Origin: Neisseria elongata subsp. elongata
GTDB taxonomy: Bacteria; Pseudomonadota; Gammaproteobacteria; Burkholderiales; Neisseriaceae
NCBI RefSeq assembly: GCF_900113545.1
Contig: NZ_FOPS01000002.1
Span: 1-64,000, forward strand
Direction of reading: 5' to 3'
Length of the DNA: 64,000 nt
Shown: positions 1 to 8,937 of the stretch, in pieces
Position numbering within the stretch: position 1 is the stretch's first letter
Layout of the letters: every line of letters begins with the position of its first letter
Made by a program: the position numbers and the translations under genes
The notes under the pieces: generated by a model
Told to the model about the DNA's origin: nothing
Databases searched by the model: none
The model's input: the letters and a program-made list of their open reading frames with translations, nothing else

Positions 1-746
1 TGGAACTGGTTGAAATGGAAATCCGTGACTTGCTGTCAAGCTACGACTTCCCAGGCGACGACTGCCCGATCGTACAAGGTTCCGCACTGAAAGCCTTGGA
101 AGGCGACGCAGCTTACGAAGAAAAAATCTTCGAACTGGCTGCTGCATTGGACAGCTACATCCCGACACCTGAGCGTGCCGTGGACAAACCGTTCCTGTTG
201 CCTATCGAAGACGTATTCTCTATCTCCGGCCGTGGTACAGTAGTAACCGGTCGTGTAGAGCGCGGTATCATCCACGTCGGTGACGAGATCGAAATCGTAG
301 GTCTGAAAGAAACCCAAAAAACCACTTGTACCGGTGTTGAAATGTTCCGCAAACTGCTGGACGAAGGTCAAGCAGGTGACAACGTAGGCGTATTGCTGCG
401 CGGTACCAAACGTGAAGAAGTGGAACGCGGTCAAGTATTGGCTAAACCGGGTACCATCACTCCTCACACCAAATTCAAAGCAGAAGTTTACGTATTGAGC
501 AAAGAAGAGGGTGGTCGTCATACTCCGTTCTTCGCTAACTACCGTCCACAATTCTACTTCCGTACTACCGACGTAACCGGTGCGGTTACTTTGGAAGAAG
601 GTGTAGAAATGGTTATGCCTGGTGAGAACGTGGCCATCACTGTAGAACTGATTGCACCTATCGCTATGGAAGAAGGTCTGCGCTTTGCGATTCGCGAAGG
701 CGGTCGTACCGTAGGTGCGGGCGTGGTTTCTTCTATCATCGCTTAA
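1..746 (+). CDS. tuf: Elongation factor Tu, C-terminal part (5' end outside window)
   Basis: Translation elongation factor that carries aminoacyl-tRNA to the ribosomal A site. The window opens inside the gene in the frame that starts at base 3; 247 residues remain of a protein that is normally about 394. The end of the G domain is present, followed by domain 2 (the [24 protein letters not shown] segment is typical) and domain 3, ending in [10 protein letters not shown]. The GTP-binding loops lie upstream of the window. A methionine at base 15 is internal, not the start. tRNA-Trp follows 7 bases after the stop, which is the standard tuf-trpT-secE-nusG order. Codon use is GC-rich and highly biased, unlike the AT-rich secE and nusG just downstream. 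Confidence 0.97.
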   Translation, partial: ELVEMEIRDLLSSYDFPGDDCPIVQGSALKALEGDAAYEEKIFELAAALDSYIPTPERAVDKPFLLPIEDVFSISGRGTVVTGRVERGIIHVGDEIEIVGLKETQKTTCTGVEMFRKLLDEGQAGDNVGVLLRGTKREEVERGQVLAKPGTITPHTKFKAEVYVLSKEEGGRHTPFFANYRPQFYFRTTDVTGAVTLEEGVEMVMPGENVAITVELIAPIAMEEGLRFAIREGGRTVGAGVVSSIIA

Positions 747-753
747 CTTTTAG

Positions 754-829
754 AGGCCAATAGCTCAATTGGTAGAGTATCGGTCTCCAAAACCGAGGGT
801 TGGGGGTTCGAGACCCTCTTGGCCTGCCA
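754..829 (+). tRNA. tRNA-Trp (anticodon CCA)
   Basis: A 76-base cloverleaf with encoded CCA. The acceptor stem AGGCCAA pairs with TTGGCCT, the anticodon stem is TCGGT/ACCGA around loop CTCCAAA (anticodon CCA), the T-loop is TTCGAGA, and the discriminator is G. It sits between tuf and secE, as in many Proteobacteria. Confidence 0.97.
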
Positions 830-836
830 AATCTAA

Positions 837-868
837 AACTAACCGGCCTTGTGTCGGTTAGTTTTTTC
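837..868 (+). terminator. Intrinsic terminator after tRNA-Trp
   Basis: A 9-bp stem AACTAACCG/CGGTTAGTT (837-845 with 855-863) followed by a run of T. It contains no uptake sequence. It lies ahead of secE, so secE-nusG depend on read-through or on a promoter that I could not place. Confidence 0.75.
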
Positions 869-885
869 TTTATGGGTAAAATGTA

Positions 886-1329
886 ATGTCTGAGCAAAAG
901 CCTGAAAATGGATTTACTTCAAGTAAAATACTAAATAAGGAGTTAAATGATAAGGTCCAGAATGTGAAAAAGTCCATTGTAAGTACATTGTTTAAAATTA
1001 TTATTGCATTGGCGATTATTGTTTTTTCAATTTGGTTTACAAATTCAAAATATTTATTTGGTAGTTCTGAAGTTTTAAGGACTGCTATTTTGTCAACTTC
1101 AGTATTTGTTGCCGGCATTGTCTTAATATGGGGTAATTTTGCTCGCCTACTAATATATTTTAAAAATTCCGTTGTAGAGCTAAAAAAAGTAGTTTGGCCT
1201 GACAAAGCTTATGCGACGAAGATGACAATTTTTGTTTTAATATTTGTTACAATATTGACAATTTTTATTTATTTGGCTGATTTTTTAATTTCTTGGGTAT
1301 TGTTTGATCTATTGATGAAGAAGGGTTAG
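886..1329 (+). CDS. secE: Preprotein translocase subunit SecE
   Basis: Subunit of the SecYEG protein-conducting channel of the inner membrane; it clamps SecY. The 147-residue protein has three predicted membrane spans (about residues 33-52, 67-82 and 112-133), like E. coli SecE and unlike the single-span short forms. The family signature ELKKVVWP is at 98-105, just before the last span. It starts at ATG 886 and ends two bases before nusG, so the two are probably co-transcribed. The gene is strongly AT-rich compared with the tuf fragment upstream. Confidence 0.93.
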   Translation: MSEQKPENGFTSSKILNKELNDKVQNVKKSIVSTLFKIIIALAIIVFSIWFTNSKYLFGSSEVLRTAILSTSVFVAGIVLIWGNFARLLIYFKNSVVELKKVVWPDKAYATKMTIFVLIFVTILTIFIYLADFLISWVLFDLLMKKG

Positions 1330-1331
1330 TA

Positions 1332-1865
1332 ATGTCTAAAAAATGGTATGTAGTTCAGGCTTACTCTGGTTTTGAAAAAAATGTACAAAAGGCACTTAAG
1401 GATAGAATTGAAAGAGAGGGGATGGGTGCATCTTTTGGAAAAATATTAGTGCCAACAGAAGAGGTTGTGGATATCAAAAATGGGCGGCGCACAGTAAGTG
1501 AGCGGAAATTTTTTCCTGGTTATGTTTTGGTAGAGATGGAAATGTCGGATGATTCTTGGCATCTAGTGAGAAGTACACCTAGAGTGTCAGGATTTGTTGG
1601 CGGGGAGGCTAATCGGCCTTTGCCGATTTCCCAAAGGGAGGTTGATTCCATTCTAGCTCAAATACAGATAGGGGGAGATAAGCCTAAGCCGCGCGTAGAG
1701 TTTGAAGTCGGCCAACAGGTGCGGGTAACCGAAGGGCCATTTGCTGACTTTAATGGTATTGTTAGTGAAGTTAATTATGAAAGAAGTAAGCTTCGTGTCT
1801 CAGTACAAATCTTTGGTAGGGAAACCCCTGTTGAGCTTGATTTTGGGCAAGTTGAAAAAAATTAG
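1332..1865 (+). CDS. nusG: Transcription termination/antitermination factor NusG
   Basis: Binds RNA polymerase, links it to Rho or to the ribosome, and modulates pausing. The 177 residues carry an N-terminal NGN domain ([21 protein letters not shown] near the start and [10 protein letters not shown] at 60-69) and a C-terminal KOW domain at about 126-155 (EGPFADFNG). Length matches the family. It lies 2 bases after secE and before the rplKAJL-rpoBC cluster, the usual order. It shares the low GC of secE. Confidence 0.96.
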   Translation: MSKKWYVVQAYSGFEKNVQKALKDRIEREGMGASFGKILVPTEEVVDIKNGRRTVSERKFFPGYVLVEMEMSDDSWHLVRSTPRVSGFVGGEANRPLPISQREVDSILAQIQIGGDKPKPRVEFEVGQQVRVTEGPFADFNGIVSEVNYERSKLRVSVQIFGRETPVELDFGQVEKN

Positions 1866-1944
1866 GATTATTCTGCATTATGCAGCTGAAATTTTGGCAA
1901 CATGTAAAAAGATGCCTAGCTAATGATTAAGTTATTTCTAAGTT

Positions 1945-1973
1945 TTGATTTTTTGTATTTTTTAGAGTATAAT
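1945..1973 (+). promoter_or_regulatory. Promoter for rplK-rplA
   Basis: A near-consensus sigma-70 promoter: -35 TTGATT at 1945-1950, a 17-bp spacer, and -10 TATAAT at 1968-1973. It is about 60 bases before the rplK start, in the 168-base gap after nusG. Confidence 0.75.
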
Positions 1974-2033
1974 GCTGGCTTTTTGGGAAGCGGAAATGGT
2001 TCCGCGCTATACCCGTTTTTAGGAGTCCTATAA

Positions 2034-2468
2034 GTGGCAAAGAAAATTATCGGCTACATCAAACTGCAAATTCCTGCAGGTAAAGCCAATCCATCTCCCC
2101 CAGTTGGTCCTGCTTTGGGTCAACGTGGTCTGAATATTATGGAATTCTGTAAAGCATTTAATGCTGCAACTCAAGGCATGGAGCCTGGTTTGCCGATTCC
2201 TGTTGTGATTACTGCATTTGCGGATAAATCATTCACTTTTGTGATGAAAACTCCTCCAGCTTCTATTCTGTTGAAAAAAGCTGCTGGTCTGCAAAAAGGT
2301 AGTTCTAATCCTTTGACAAATAAAGTGGGTAAATTGACCCGTGCTCAGTTGGAAGAAATTGCTAAAACTAAAGAGCCAGATTTGACTGCTGCTGACCTAG
2401 ATGCTGCCGTTCGTACTATTGCTGGTTCTGCTCGTTCAATGGGCTTGGATGTGGAGGGTGTTGTATAA
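2034..2468 (+). CDS. rplK: 50S ribosomal protein L11
   Basis: L11 binds the GTPase-associated region of 23S rRNA and is needed for factor function and the RelA response. The 144-residue protein has the conserved proline-rich [21 protein letters not shown] segment at about 14-34. It starts with GTG at 2034 behind the ribosome-binding site AGGAG. Its stop codon overlaps the rplA ATG by one base (TAATG), so translation of the two is coupled. In other bacteria L1 represses this pair by binding the mRNA; I did not locate an L1 site here. Confidence 0.97.
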
Positions 2469-3163
2469 TGGCTAAAGTATCTAAACGCTTGAAAGCTTTG
2501 CGCTCTTCTGTTGAGACCAATAAATTATATGCGATTGACGAAGCAATTGCTTTGGTGAAAAAAGCAGCGACTGCTAAATTTGACGAGTCTGTTGACGTAT
2601 CTTTCAACTTAGGTGTTGACCCACGTAAATCTGACCAAGTTATCCGTGGTTCAGTTGTTCTGCCTAAAGGTACTGGTAAAACAACCCGCGTAGCAGTATT
2701 TGCTCAAGGTGCAAATGCTGATGCCGCTAAAGAAGCTGGTGCTGATGTTGTTGGCTTTGAAGATTTGGCAGCTGAGATCAAAGCAGGTAACCTGAACTTT
2801 GATGTCGTTATTGCTTCTCCTGATGCAATGCGCATCGTTGGTCAATTGGGTACTATCTTAGGTCCGCGTGGTTTGATGCCAAACCCTAAAGTGGGTACTG
2901 TTACTCCTAATGTGGTTGAAGCAGTTAAAAATGCAAAAGCAGGTCAAGTGCAATACCGTACAGACAAAGCTGGTATCGTTCATGCAACTATCGGTCGTGC
3001 TTCATTCGCTGAGGCTGATTTGAAAGAGAACTTTGATGCATTGCTGGACGCTATCGTTAAAGCTAAACCCGCTGCTGCTAAAGGTCAGTACCTGAAAAAA
3101 GTTGCTGTATCCAGCACTATGGGTTTAGGTGTTCGCGTTGATACGTCAAGCGTGAATAACTAA
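2468..3163 (+). CDS. rplA: 50S ribosomal protein L1
   Basis: L1 forms the mobile L1 stalk of the large subunit and is an autogenous repressor of the L11-L1 mRNA in E. coli. The 231-residue protein has the typical [14 protein letters not shown] motif and a C-terminal [11 protein letters not shown] segment. It overlaps rplK by one base. A 226-base leader separates it from rplJ, so L10-L12 synthesis can be controlled separately. Confidence 0.97.
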   Translation: MAKVSKRLKALRSSVETNKLYAIDEAIALVKKAATAKFDESVDVSFNLGVDPRKSDQVIRGSVVLPKGTGKTTRVAVFAQGANADAAKEAGADVVGFEDLAAEIKAGNLNFDVVIASPDAMRIVGQLGTILGPRGLMPNPKVGTVTPNVVEAVKNAKAGQVQYRTDKAGIVHATIGRASFAEADLKENFDALLDAIVKAKPAAAKGQYLKKVAVSSTMGLGVRVDTSSVNN

Positions 3164-3177
3164 TCTAAGAAATTTTC

Positions 3178-3389
3178 AAGCAACTCTATTTTGAGTCGCT
3201 TGAATTTGGGCTACTTAGAATTAAGTAGATGTCCAAGACCGTAGGGATCGCAAGATTTAATCGTAACTGCCCTACGCAGACGGTAGTCCTGAAACACATT
3301 GCAAGATTGCTTGTAAGATGTCTTTTTAGGTTACCGCGCTGGTGGGATATCATTTCGATATCCTGTTTATAAACAGTGGGAGGTAGACC
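3178..3389 (+). promoter_or_regulatory. L10-type mRNA leader upstream of rplJ
   Basis: A structured non-coding stretch between rplA and rplJ. Several hairpins can be read: CAAGCAACTC/GAGTCGCTTG near 3179-3204 (one mismatch), CTACTTA/TAAGTAG at 3211-3228, CGTAGGG/CCCTACG at 3240-3246 with 3270-3276, GGATATC/GATATCC at 3345-3363, and the palindrome CTGTTTATAAACAG at 3363-3376. In other bacteria the L10(L12)4 complex binds such a leader and represses rplJ-rplL translation. The position and the central stem with bulged flanks fit that family. The ribosome-binding site GGGAGG (3378-3383) comes directly after the last palindrome. Confidence 0.7.
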
Positions 3390-3890
3390 TTGAGTCTCAA
3401 TATTGAAACCAAGAAAGTAGCCGTAGAGGAAATCAGCGCAGCAATTGCTAACGCACAGACTCTCGTGGTTGCTGAATATCGCGGTATCAGTGTTTCCAGT
3501 ATGACTGAGCTTCGCGCTAATGCGCGTAAAGAAGGCGTTTACTTGCGCGTTCTGAAAAACACATTGGCTCGTCGTGCAGTAGAGGGTACTTCATTCGCAG
3601 CTTTGGCTGATCAAATGGTTGGTCCATTGGTTTATGCTGCTTCTGAAGATGCTGTTGCTGCTGCTAAAGTGTTGCACCAATTCGCGAAAAAAGATGACAA
3701 AATTGTAGTTAAAGCCGGTTCTTACAATGGTGAAGTGATGAATGCTGCTCAGGTTGCTGAGTTGGCTTCTATTCCGAGCCGCGAAGAGCTGTTGTCCAAA
3801 CTGTTGTTCGTTATGCAAGCTCCTGTATCAGGCTTTGCGCGCGGTTTGGCTGCTTTGGCAGAGAAAAAAACAGGCGAAGAAGCCGCTTAA
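3390..3890 (+). CDS. rplJ: 50S ribosomal protein L10
   Basis: L10 anchors the L7/L12 dimers in the ribosomal stalk. The 166-residue protein has the usual N-terminal rRNA-binding part (AYR-type [14 protein letters not shown] segment) and a C-terminal helix that binds L12. It starts with TTG at 3390, six bases after a strong GGGAGG site. There is no ATG that would keep the conserved N-terminus, so the rare start codon seems real and may limit initiation along with the leader. rplL follows after 58 bases. Confidence 0.95.
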   Translation: MSLNIETKKVAVEEISAAIANAQTLVVAEYRGISVSSMTELRANARKEGVYLRVLKNTLARRAVEGTSFAALADQMVGPLVYAASEDAVAAAKVLHQFAKKDDKIVVKAGSYNGEVMNAAQVAELASIPSREELLSKLLFVMQAPVSGFARGLAALAEKKTGEEAA

Positions 3891-3948
3891 TCAATTTTGT
3901 TTCTGTTAATCAATTATTTTTTAATACAATATTTGGAGTATAAATAGC

Positions 3949-4320
3949 ATGGCTATTACTAAAGAAGACATTTTGGAAGCAGTTGGTTCTTTGACCGTAA
4001 TGGAATTGAACGACTTGGTTAAAGCTTTTGAAGAAAAATTCGGCGTTTCTGCTGCTGCTGTTGCAGTTGCGGGTCCTGCTGGTGCTGGTGCTGCTGCCGC
4101 TGAAGAAAAAACTGAATTTGACGTAGTATTGGCTTCTGCCGGCGAACAAAAAGTTGGCGTGATTAAAGTAGTTCGCGCAATTACTGGTCTGGGTCTAAAA
4201 GAAGCTAAAGACATTGTTGACGGCGCACCTAAAACTCTTAAAGAAGGTGTTTCTAAAGCTGAAGCTGAAGACATCCAAAAACAATTGGAAGAAGCTGGCG
4301 CTAAAGTCGAAATCAAATAA
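3949..4320 (+). CDS. rplL: 50S ribosomal protein L7/L12
   Basis: The multi-copy stalk protein that recruits elongation factors. In 123 residues it has an N-terminal dimerisation helix pair (1-35), an Ala/Gly-rich flexible hinge (about 36-54) and the globular C-terminal domain with the [21 protein letters not shown] surface that binds factors. The ribosome-binding site is GGAG. It is followed by a weak hairpin and a long inverted repeat before rpoB. Confidence 0.97.
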   Translation: MAITKEDILEAVGSLTVMELNDLVKAFEEKFGVSAAAVAVAGPAGAGAAAAEEKTEFDVVLASAGEQKVGVIKVVRAITGLGLKEAKDIVDGAPKTLKEGVSKAEAEDIQKQLEEAGAKVEIK

Positions 4321-4337
4321 AATTTTTATATGTAAAG

Positions 4338-4366
4338 GGCTGGCAGCTTGGCTGTCAGCCTTATTG
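4338..4366 (+). terminator. Attenuator hairpin between rplL and rpoB
   Basis: Stem GGCTGGCAGC/GCTGTCAGCC (4338-4347 with 4351-4360, one G-U pair) followed only by TTATTG. This looks like a partial terminator, as known between rplL and rpoB in enterics, which lowers rpoBC output relative to L12. Confidence 0.55.
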
Positions 4367-4387
4367 CATTTACTGAGTAGGTTAAAG

Positions 4388-4438
4388 ATTTACCTAAATT
4401 TTCATGAATGTGATTTTTATGTGAAAATTTAGGTAAAT
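4388..4438 (+). repeat. 17-bp perfect inverted repeat in the rplL-rpoB spacer
   Basis: ATTTACCTAAATTTTCA at 4388-4404 and its exact reverse complement at 4422-4438, separated by 17 bases. No U-run follows. As RNA this would be a long AU-rich hairpin, possibly an RNase III processing site as in the E. coli rplL-rpoB spacer; that role is inferred. Confidence 0.8.
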
Positions 4439-4529
4439 TAACAGCCTTGGGTTGTATTTCTCATTTGAGATGAAATAAACCGCATTGCGTTGATATTAAG
4501 TAGTTTCAACTAATTGGAGTGTTTTTGGG

Positions 4530-7500
4530 ATGGCTTATTCTTTTACAGAGAAAAAACGTATTCGTAAAAGTTTTGCGAAGCGTGACAATGTTCTTGATGT
4601 TCCTTTCTTGCTGGCGACGCAATTAGACTCGTATGCTAAATTTTTACAGCAGGGTGCTTCCTATGATAAGCGTATGGATGAGGGACTTCAGGCTGCATTT
4701 AATTCAATTTTCCCTATTGTTAGTCATAATGGCTATGCTCGTCTGGAGTTTGTTCATTATATTTTGGGAGAGCCTCTTTTTGATATCCCTGAATGCCAGT
4801 TGCGGGGAATAACATATGCAGCCCCTCTGCGTGCACGTATCCGGTTGGTTATTCTGGATAAAGAATCATCGAAACAAGATGTAATTAAAGAGGTGCGGGA
4901 AAATGAGGTGTATATGGGAGAAATTCCTTTAATGACACCTAGTGGATCTTTTGTTATCAATGGTACGGAGCGTGTCATTGTTTCTCAACTACATCGCTCT
5001 CCTGGCGTATTTTTTGAACATGATCGCGGTAAGACACATTCGTCCGGCAAGTTGTTATTTTCTGCGCGGGTTATTCCTTACCGTGGTTCCTGGTTGGATT
5101 TTGAATTTGATCCGAAGGATCTATTGTATTTCCGTATCGACCGCCGCCGTAAAATGCCTGTAACTATTCTGTTAAAAGCTTTAGGTTATAACGATGAGCA
5201 GATCTTAGATACATTTTATGATAAAGAAACGTTTTATTTCTTAAAAGATGGCGTTGAAACGAGTTTAATTGCAGGCCGTCTGAAAGGTGAAACAGCCAAG
5301 TTTGATATCGTCGATAAAGAGGGTAATGTATTAGTTGCCGCTGGCAAGCGTATTACTGCAAAGAATATTCGCGATATTGAAAAATCTGGTTTGGAAAGGT
5401 TGCGCGTTGATCCAGAGAGTTTAGTGGGCCGAACTTTAGCAAAAGATGTCATCTCTGCCGATACAGGTGAGGTCTTGGCGGTTGCAAATAGTGAAATTAC
5501 GGAAGAATTGTTGGCGCAGTTTGATATCAATGACGTACAAGAAATTCAAACACTATATATAAATGATTTGGATCAAGGTGGCTATATTTCGGCAACCTTA
5601 CGTACCGATGAAACTGCTGATCAGCATGCTGCTAGGGTTGCTATTTACAGAATGATGCGTCCTGGGGAACCTCCCACTGAAGAAGCAGTGGAGCTATTGT
5701 TTAACAGACTGTTTTTTAACGAAGACAGTTATGATTTGTCGCGTGTCGGCAGAATGAAATTTAATACTCGCACCTATGAACAAAAATTGACCTCTGAGCA
5801 AAAGGCTTCATGGTATGGCAGATTATTGAACGAGACATTTGCCGGTGCTGCAGAAAAAGGTGGTTTTGTTTTGGGTGTGGAGGATATTGTTGCCTCTATC
5901 GCCACATTGGTGGAATTGCGCAATGGTCATGGGGAAGTAGACGATATCGACCATTTGGGCAACCGCCGTGTTCGTTCTGTTGGTGAATTGGCAGAAAATC
6001 AATTCCGTAGCGGATTATCACGTGTCGAACGTGCGGTTAAAGAGCGGTTGAATCAGGCCGAGTCGGAAAATTTAATGCCGACAGACTTAATCAATGCCAA
6101 ACCTGTTTCTGCGGCAATTAAAGAATTTTTCGGATCCAGCCAACTGTCGCAGTTTATGGATCAGACTAATCCGTTGTCGGAAATTACCCATAAACGTCGT
6201 GTTTCAGCATTGGGACCGGGTGGTTTGACGCGTGAACGTGCCGGTTTCGAAGTGCGCGACGTACATCCGACTCATTATGGTCGTGTTTGTCCGATTGAGA
6301 CGCCTGAGGGTCCGAATATCGGTCTGATTAACTCGTTATCAGTCTATGCCCGCACCAATGATTACGGTTTCCTTGAAACTCCATATCGTCGAGTGGTAGA
6401 TGGTAAAGTAACTGACGATATTGAATATTTGTCTGCAATTGAAGAAGGCCGCTTCGTTATTGCTCAGGCGAATGCCGCATTAGATGAAGAAGGTCATTTG
6501 GTAGATGATTTGGTCACTTGCCGTGAGAAAGGCGAGACCATCATGGCTACAACAGATCGGGTTCAATATATGGATGTGGCAACCGGCCAGGCAGTATCGG
6601 TTGCAGCCTCTTTGATTCCATTCTTGGAGCATGATGATGCGAACCGTGCTTTGATGGGTGCCAACATGCAGCGTCAAGCGGTGCCTTGTCTGCGTGCTGA
6701 AAAACCGATGGTCGGTACCGGTATCGAACGTGCCGTTGCGGTCGATAGTGCCACTGCCATTGTGGCGCGTCGCGGCGGTGTGGTTGAATATGTTGATGCT
6801 AATCGTGTGGTAGTGCGCGTCCATGACGACGAAGCAGTTGCCGGCGAAGTAGGCGTGGATATTTACAATTTGGTGAAATTCACCCGTTCTAATCAATCCA
6901 CAAATATCAACCAACGTCCGGCTGTGAAAGCGGGAGACGTATTGCAACGTGGCGATCTGGTGGCAGACGGCGCATCTACCGACTTAGGTGAGTTGGCTTT
7001 GGGTCAGAACATGGTTATCGCCTTTATGCCGTGGAACGGATACAACTATGAAGACTCGATTTTGATTTCGGAAAAGGTGGCTGCAGACGACCGTTATACC
7101 TCGATTCATATTGAAGAGTTGAATGTCGTTGCCCGCGACACCAAGCTGGGTGCGGAAGATATTACCCGTGATATTCCGAACTTGTCCGAGCGTATGCAAA
7201 GCCGTTTGGACGAATCCGGTATCGTTTATATCGGTGCGGAAGTGGAAGCCGGCGACGTGTTAGTGGGTAAAGTAACGCCTAAGGGTGAAACCCAGCTGAC
7301 TCCCGAAGAGAAATTGCTGCGCGCCATTTTCGGTGAAAAAGCATCCGACGTGAAAGATACTTCGCTGCGTATGCCTACCGGTATGAGCGGTACAGTCATC
7401 GACGTTCAAGTCTTTACCCGAGAAGGTATCCAGCGGGACAAGCGTGCCCAAGCGATTATTGATGCCGAACTGAAACGTTACCGTTTGGACTTGAATGACC

Positions 7501-8726
7501 AACTGAGAATTTTCGATAACGATGCATTTGACCGTATCGAACGCATGATAGTCGGTCAAAAAGCCAATGGCGGGCCGATGAAATTGGCTAAAGGCAGTAA
7601 GATTACCGCCGAATATCTGGCAGGTTTGCCCAGCAAACACGATTGGTTTGATGTACGTGTTGCCGATGAAAACATTGCTAAGCAGTTGGAATTGATTAAA
7701 GGTAGCTTACAGGACAAACGTGAAGAAGCGGAAACCCTGTTTGAAATCAAGAAGAAAAAAATGACTCAGGGCGACGAATTGCAACCCGGCGTACAAAAAA
7801 TGGTGAAAGTATTTATTGCCATCAAACGCCGTCTGCAAGCCGGCGACAAAATGGCCGGCCGCCACGGTAACAAAGGTGTGGTATCCCGCATTCTGCCGGT
7901 AGAAGATATGCCTTACATGGCAGACGGTCGTCCGGTAGATATCGTGTTGAACCCGCTGGGCGTACCTTCCCGTATGAACATCGGCCAGATTTTGGAGGTT
8001 CACTTGGGATGGGCAGCCAAAGGCATCGGTGAGCGTATCGGCCGTATGCTTGATGAGCAGCGCAAAACAAGCGAAATCCGCAAATTCCTGGATACCATGT
8101 ACAACGGTGATTTGGGCGGGCCGGATATGCATAAGGAAGATTTGTCGCAACTGAGTGATGAAGAAATCTTGGTATTGGCGCAAAATCTGCGTAACGGTGC
8201 TACTTTTGCCTCTCCCGTATTTGACGGTGCGCATGAGACTGAAATCAAAGCCTTCCTTGATTTGGCCTATCCAAGCGATGACCCCGAAGTACAAAAATTG
8301 GGCTTTAACGACACCAAAACCCAAATCACCCTGTATGACGGCCGTTCCGGCGAACCTTTTGACCGTAAAGTAACTGTCGGCGTGATGCATTATTTGAAAC
8401 TGCACCACTTGGTGGATGAAAAAATGCATGCCCGTTCGACCGGTCCGTATTCGCTGGTTACCCAACAGCCGCTTGGCGGTAAGGCCCAGTTCGGCGGACA
8501 ACGTTTCGGTGAGATGGAGGTTTGGGCTTTGGAGGCCTACGGTGCAGCCTATACCTTGCAGGAAATGCTGACCGTGAAGTCGGACGATGTAAACGGACGA
8601 ACCAAAATGTACGAAAACATCGTTAAAGGCGAACACAAAATTGATGCCGGCATGCCTGAATCATTCAATGTATTGGTCAAAGAAATCCGTTCTTTGGGCT
8701 TGGATATCGACTTGGAACGCCATTAA
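4530..8726 (+). CDS. rpoB: DNA-directed RNA polymerase subunit beta
   Basis: Beta subunit of RNA polymerase, 1398 residues. The rifampicin-binding cluster ([10 protein letters not shown] onward, residues 536-565) has the sensitive-type residues D544, H554 and S559 (E. coli D516, H526, S531). H554 is two residues later than the meningococcal number I recall (H552), which fits a related but different species. The C-terminal segment [24 protein letters not shown] is canonical. The start at 4530 has GGAG upstream. One uptake sequence lies in the coding region at 5274-5285. About the first 1.4 kb is AT-rich with relaxed codon use; the rest is GC-rich. Confidence 0.98.
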   Translation: MAYSFTEKKRIRKSFAKRDNVLDVPFLLATQLDSYAKFLQQGASYDKRMDEGLQAAFNSIFPIVSHNGYARLEFVHYILGEPLFDIPECQLRGITYAAPLRARIRLVILDKESSKQDVIKEVRENEVYMGEIPLMTPSGSFVINGTERVIVSQLHRSPGVFFEHDRGKTHSSGKLLFSARVIPYRGSWLDFEFDPKDLLYFRIDRRRKMPVTILLKALGYNDEQILDTFYDKETFYFLKDGVETSLIAGRLKGETAKFDIVDKEGNVLVAAGKRITAKNIRDIEKSGLERLRVDPESLVGRTLAKDVISADTGEVLAVANSEITEELLAQFDINDVQEIQTLYINDLDQGGYISATLRTDETADQHAARVAIYRMMRPGEPPTEEAVELLFNRLFFNEDSYDLSRVGRMKFNTRTYEQKLTSEQKASWYGRLLNETFAGAAEKGGFVLGVEDIVASIATLVELRNGHGEVDDIDHLGNRRVRSVGELAENQFRSGLSRVERAVKERLNQAESENLMPTDLINAKPVSAAIKEFFGSSQLSQFMDQTNPLSEITHKRRVSALGPGGLTRERAGFEVRDVHPTHYGRVCPIETPEGPNIGLINSLSVYARTNDYGFLETPYRRVVDGKVTDDIEYLSAIEEGRFVIAQANAALDEEGHLVDDLVTCREKGETIMATTDRVQYMDVATGQAVSVAASLIPFLEHDDANRALMGANMQRQAVPCLRAEKPMVGTGIERAVAVDSATAIVARRGGVVEYVDANRVVVRVHDDEAVAGEVGVDIYNLVKFTRSNQSTNINQRPAVKAGDVLQRGDLVADGASTDLGELALGQNMVIAFMPWNGYNYEDSILISEKVAADDRYTSIHIEELNVVARDTKLGAEDITRDIPNLSERMQSRLDESGIVYIGAEVEAGDVLVGKVTPKGETQLTPEEKLLRAIFGEKASDVKDTSLRMPTGMSGTVIDVQVFTREGIQRDKRAQAIIDAELKRYRLDLNDQLRIFDNDAFDRIERMIVGQKANGGPMKLAKGSKITAEYLAGLPSKHDWFDVRVADENIAKQLELIKGSLQDKREEAETLFEIKKKKMTQGDELQPGVQKMVKVFIAIKRRLQAGDKMAGRHGNKGVVSRILPVEDMPYMADGRPVDIVLNPLGVPSRMNIGQILEVHLGWAAKGIGERIGRMLDEQRKTSEIRKFLDTMYNGDLGGPDMHKEDLSQLSDEEILVLAQNLRNGATFASPVFDGAHETEIKAFLDLAYPSDDPEVQKLGFNDTKTQITLYDGRSGEPFDRKVTVGVMHYLKLHHLVDEKMHARSTGPYSLVTQQPLGGKAQFGGQRFGEMEVWALEAYGAAYTLQEMLTVKSDDVNGRTKMYENIVKGEHKIDAGMPESFNVLVKEIRSLGLDIDLERH

Positions 8727-8733
8727 TGTTCCG

Positions 8734-8769
8734 TTTCAGACGGCCTCTGCCACGTGAGGCCGTCTGAAA
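8734..8769 (+). repeat. Inverted DUS pair between rpoB and rpoC (outward type, no U-run)
   Basis: TTTCAGACGGCCTC at 8734-8747 and its complement at 8756-8769 around an 8-base loop. The hairpin ends in GAAAA, not T, so it should not terminate. A third copy (TTCAGACGGCCT) is at 8866-8877 in the same 211-base spacer. Confidence 0.85.
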
Positions 8770-8937
8770 AGCCGACATTTGTGCCGGCATCCATATTCAG
8801 CCGAAACCCGAAAAGATAAAGGTACGATCGGAAAGTCAAGCCGTGCAGTTGCCGGATAAGCCGTTTTCAGACGGCCTGCCTTATTTCCGATACCGTATGC
8901 CCCAGCCAAAGCGGACGAAATGTCCCAAGGAGCAAAA

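Noticed and set aside
6117-6206. Rifampicin-resistance substitution in rpoB
   Set aside because: The cluster has the sensitive-type residues D544, H554 and S559.
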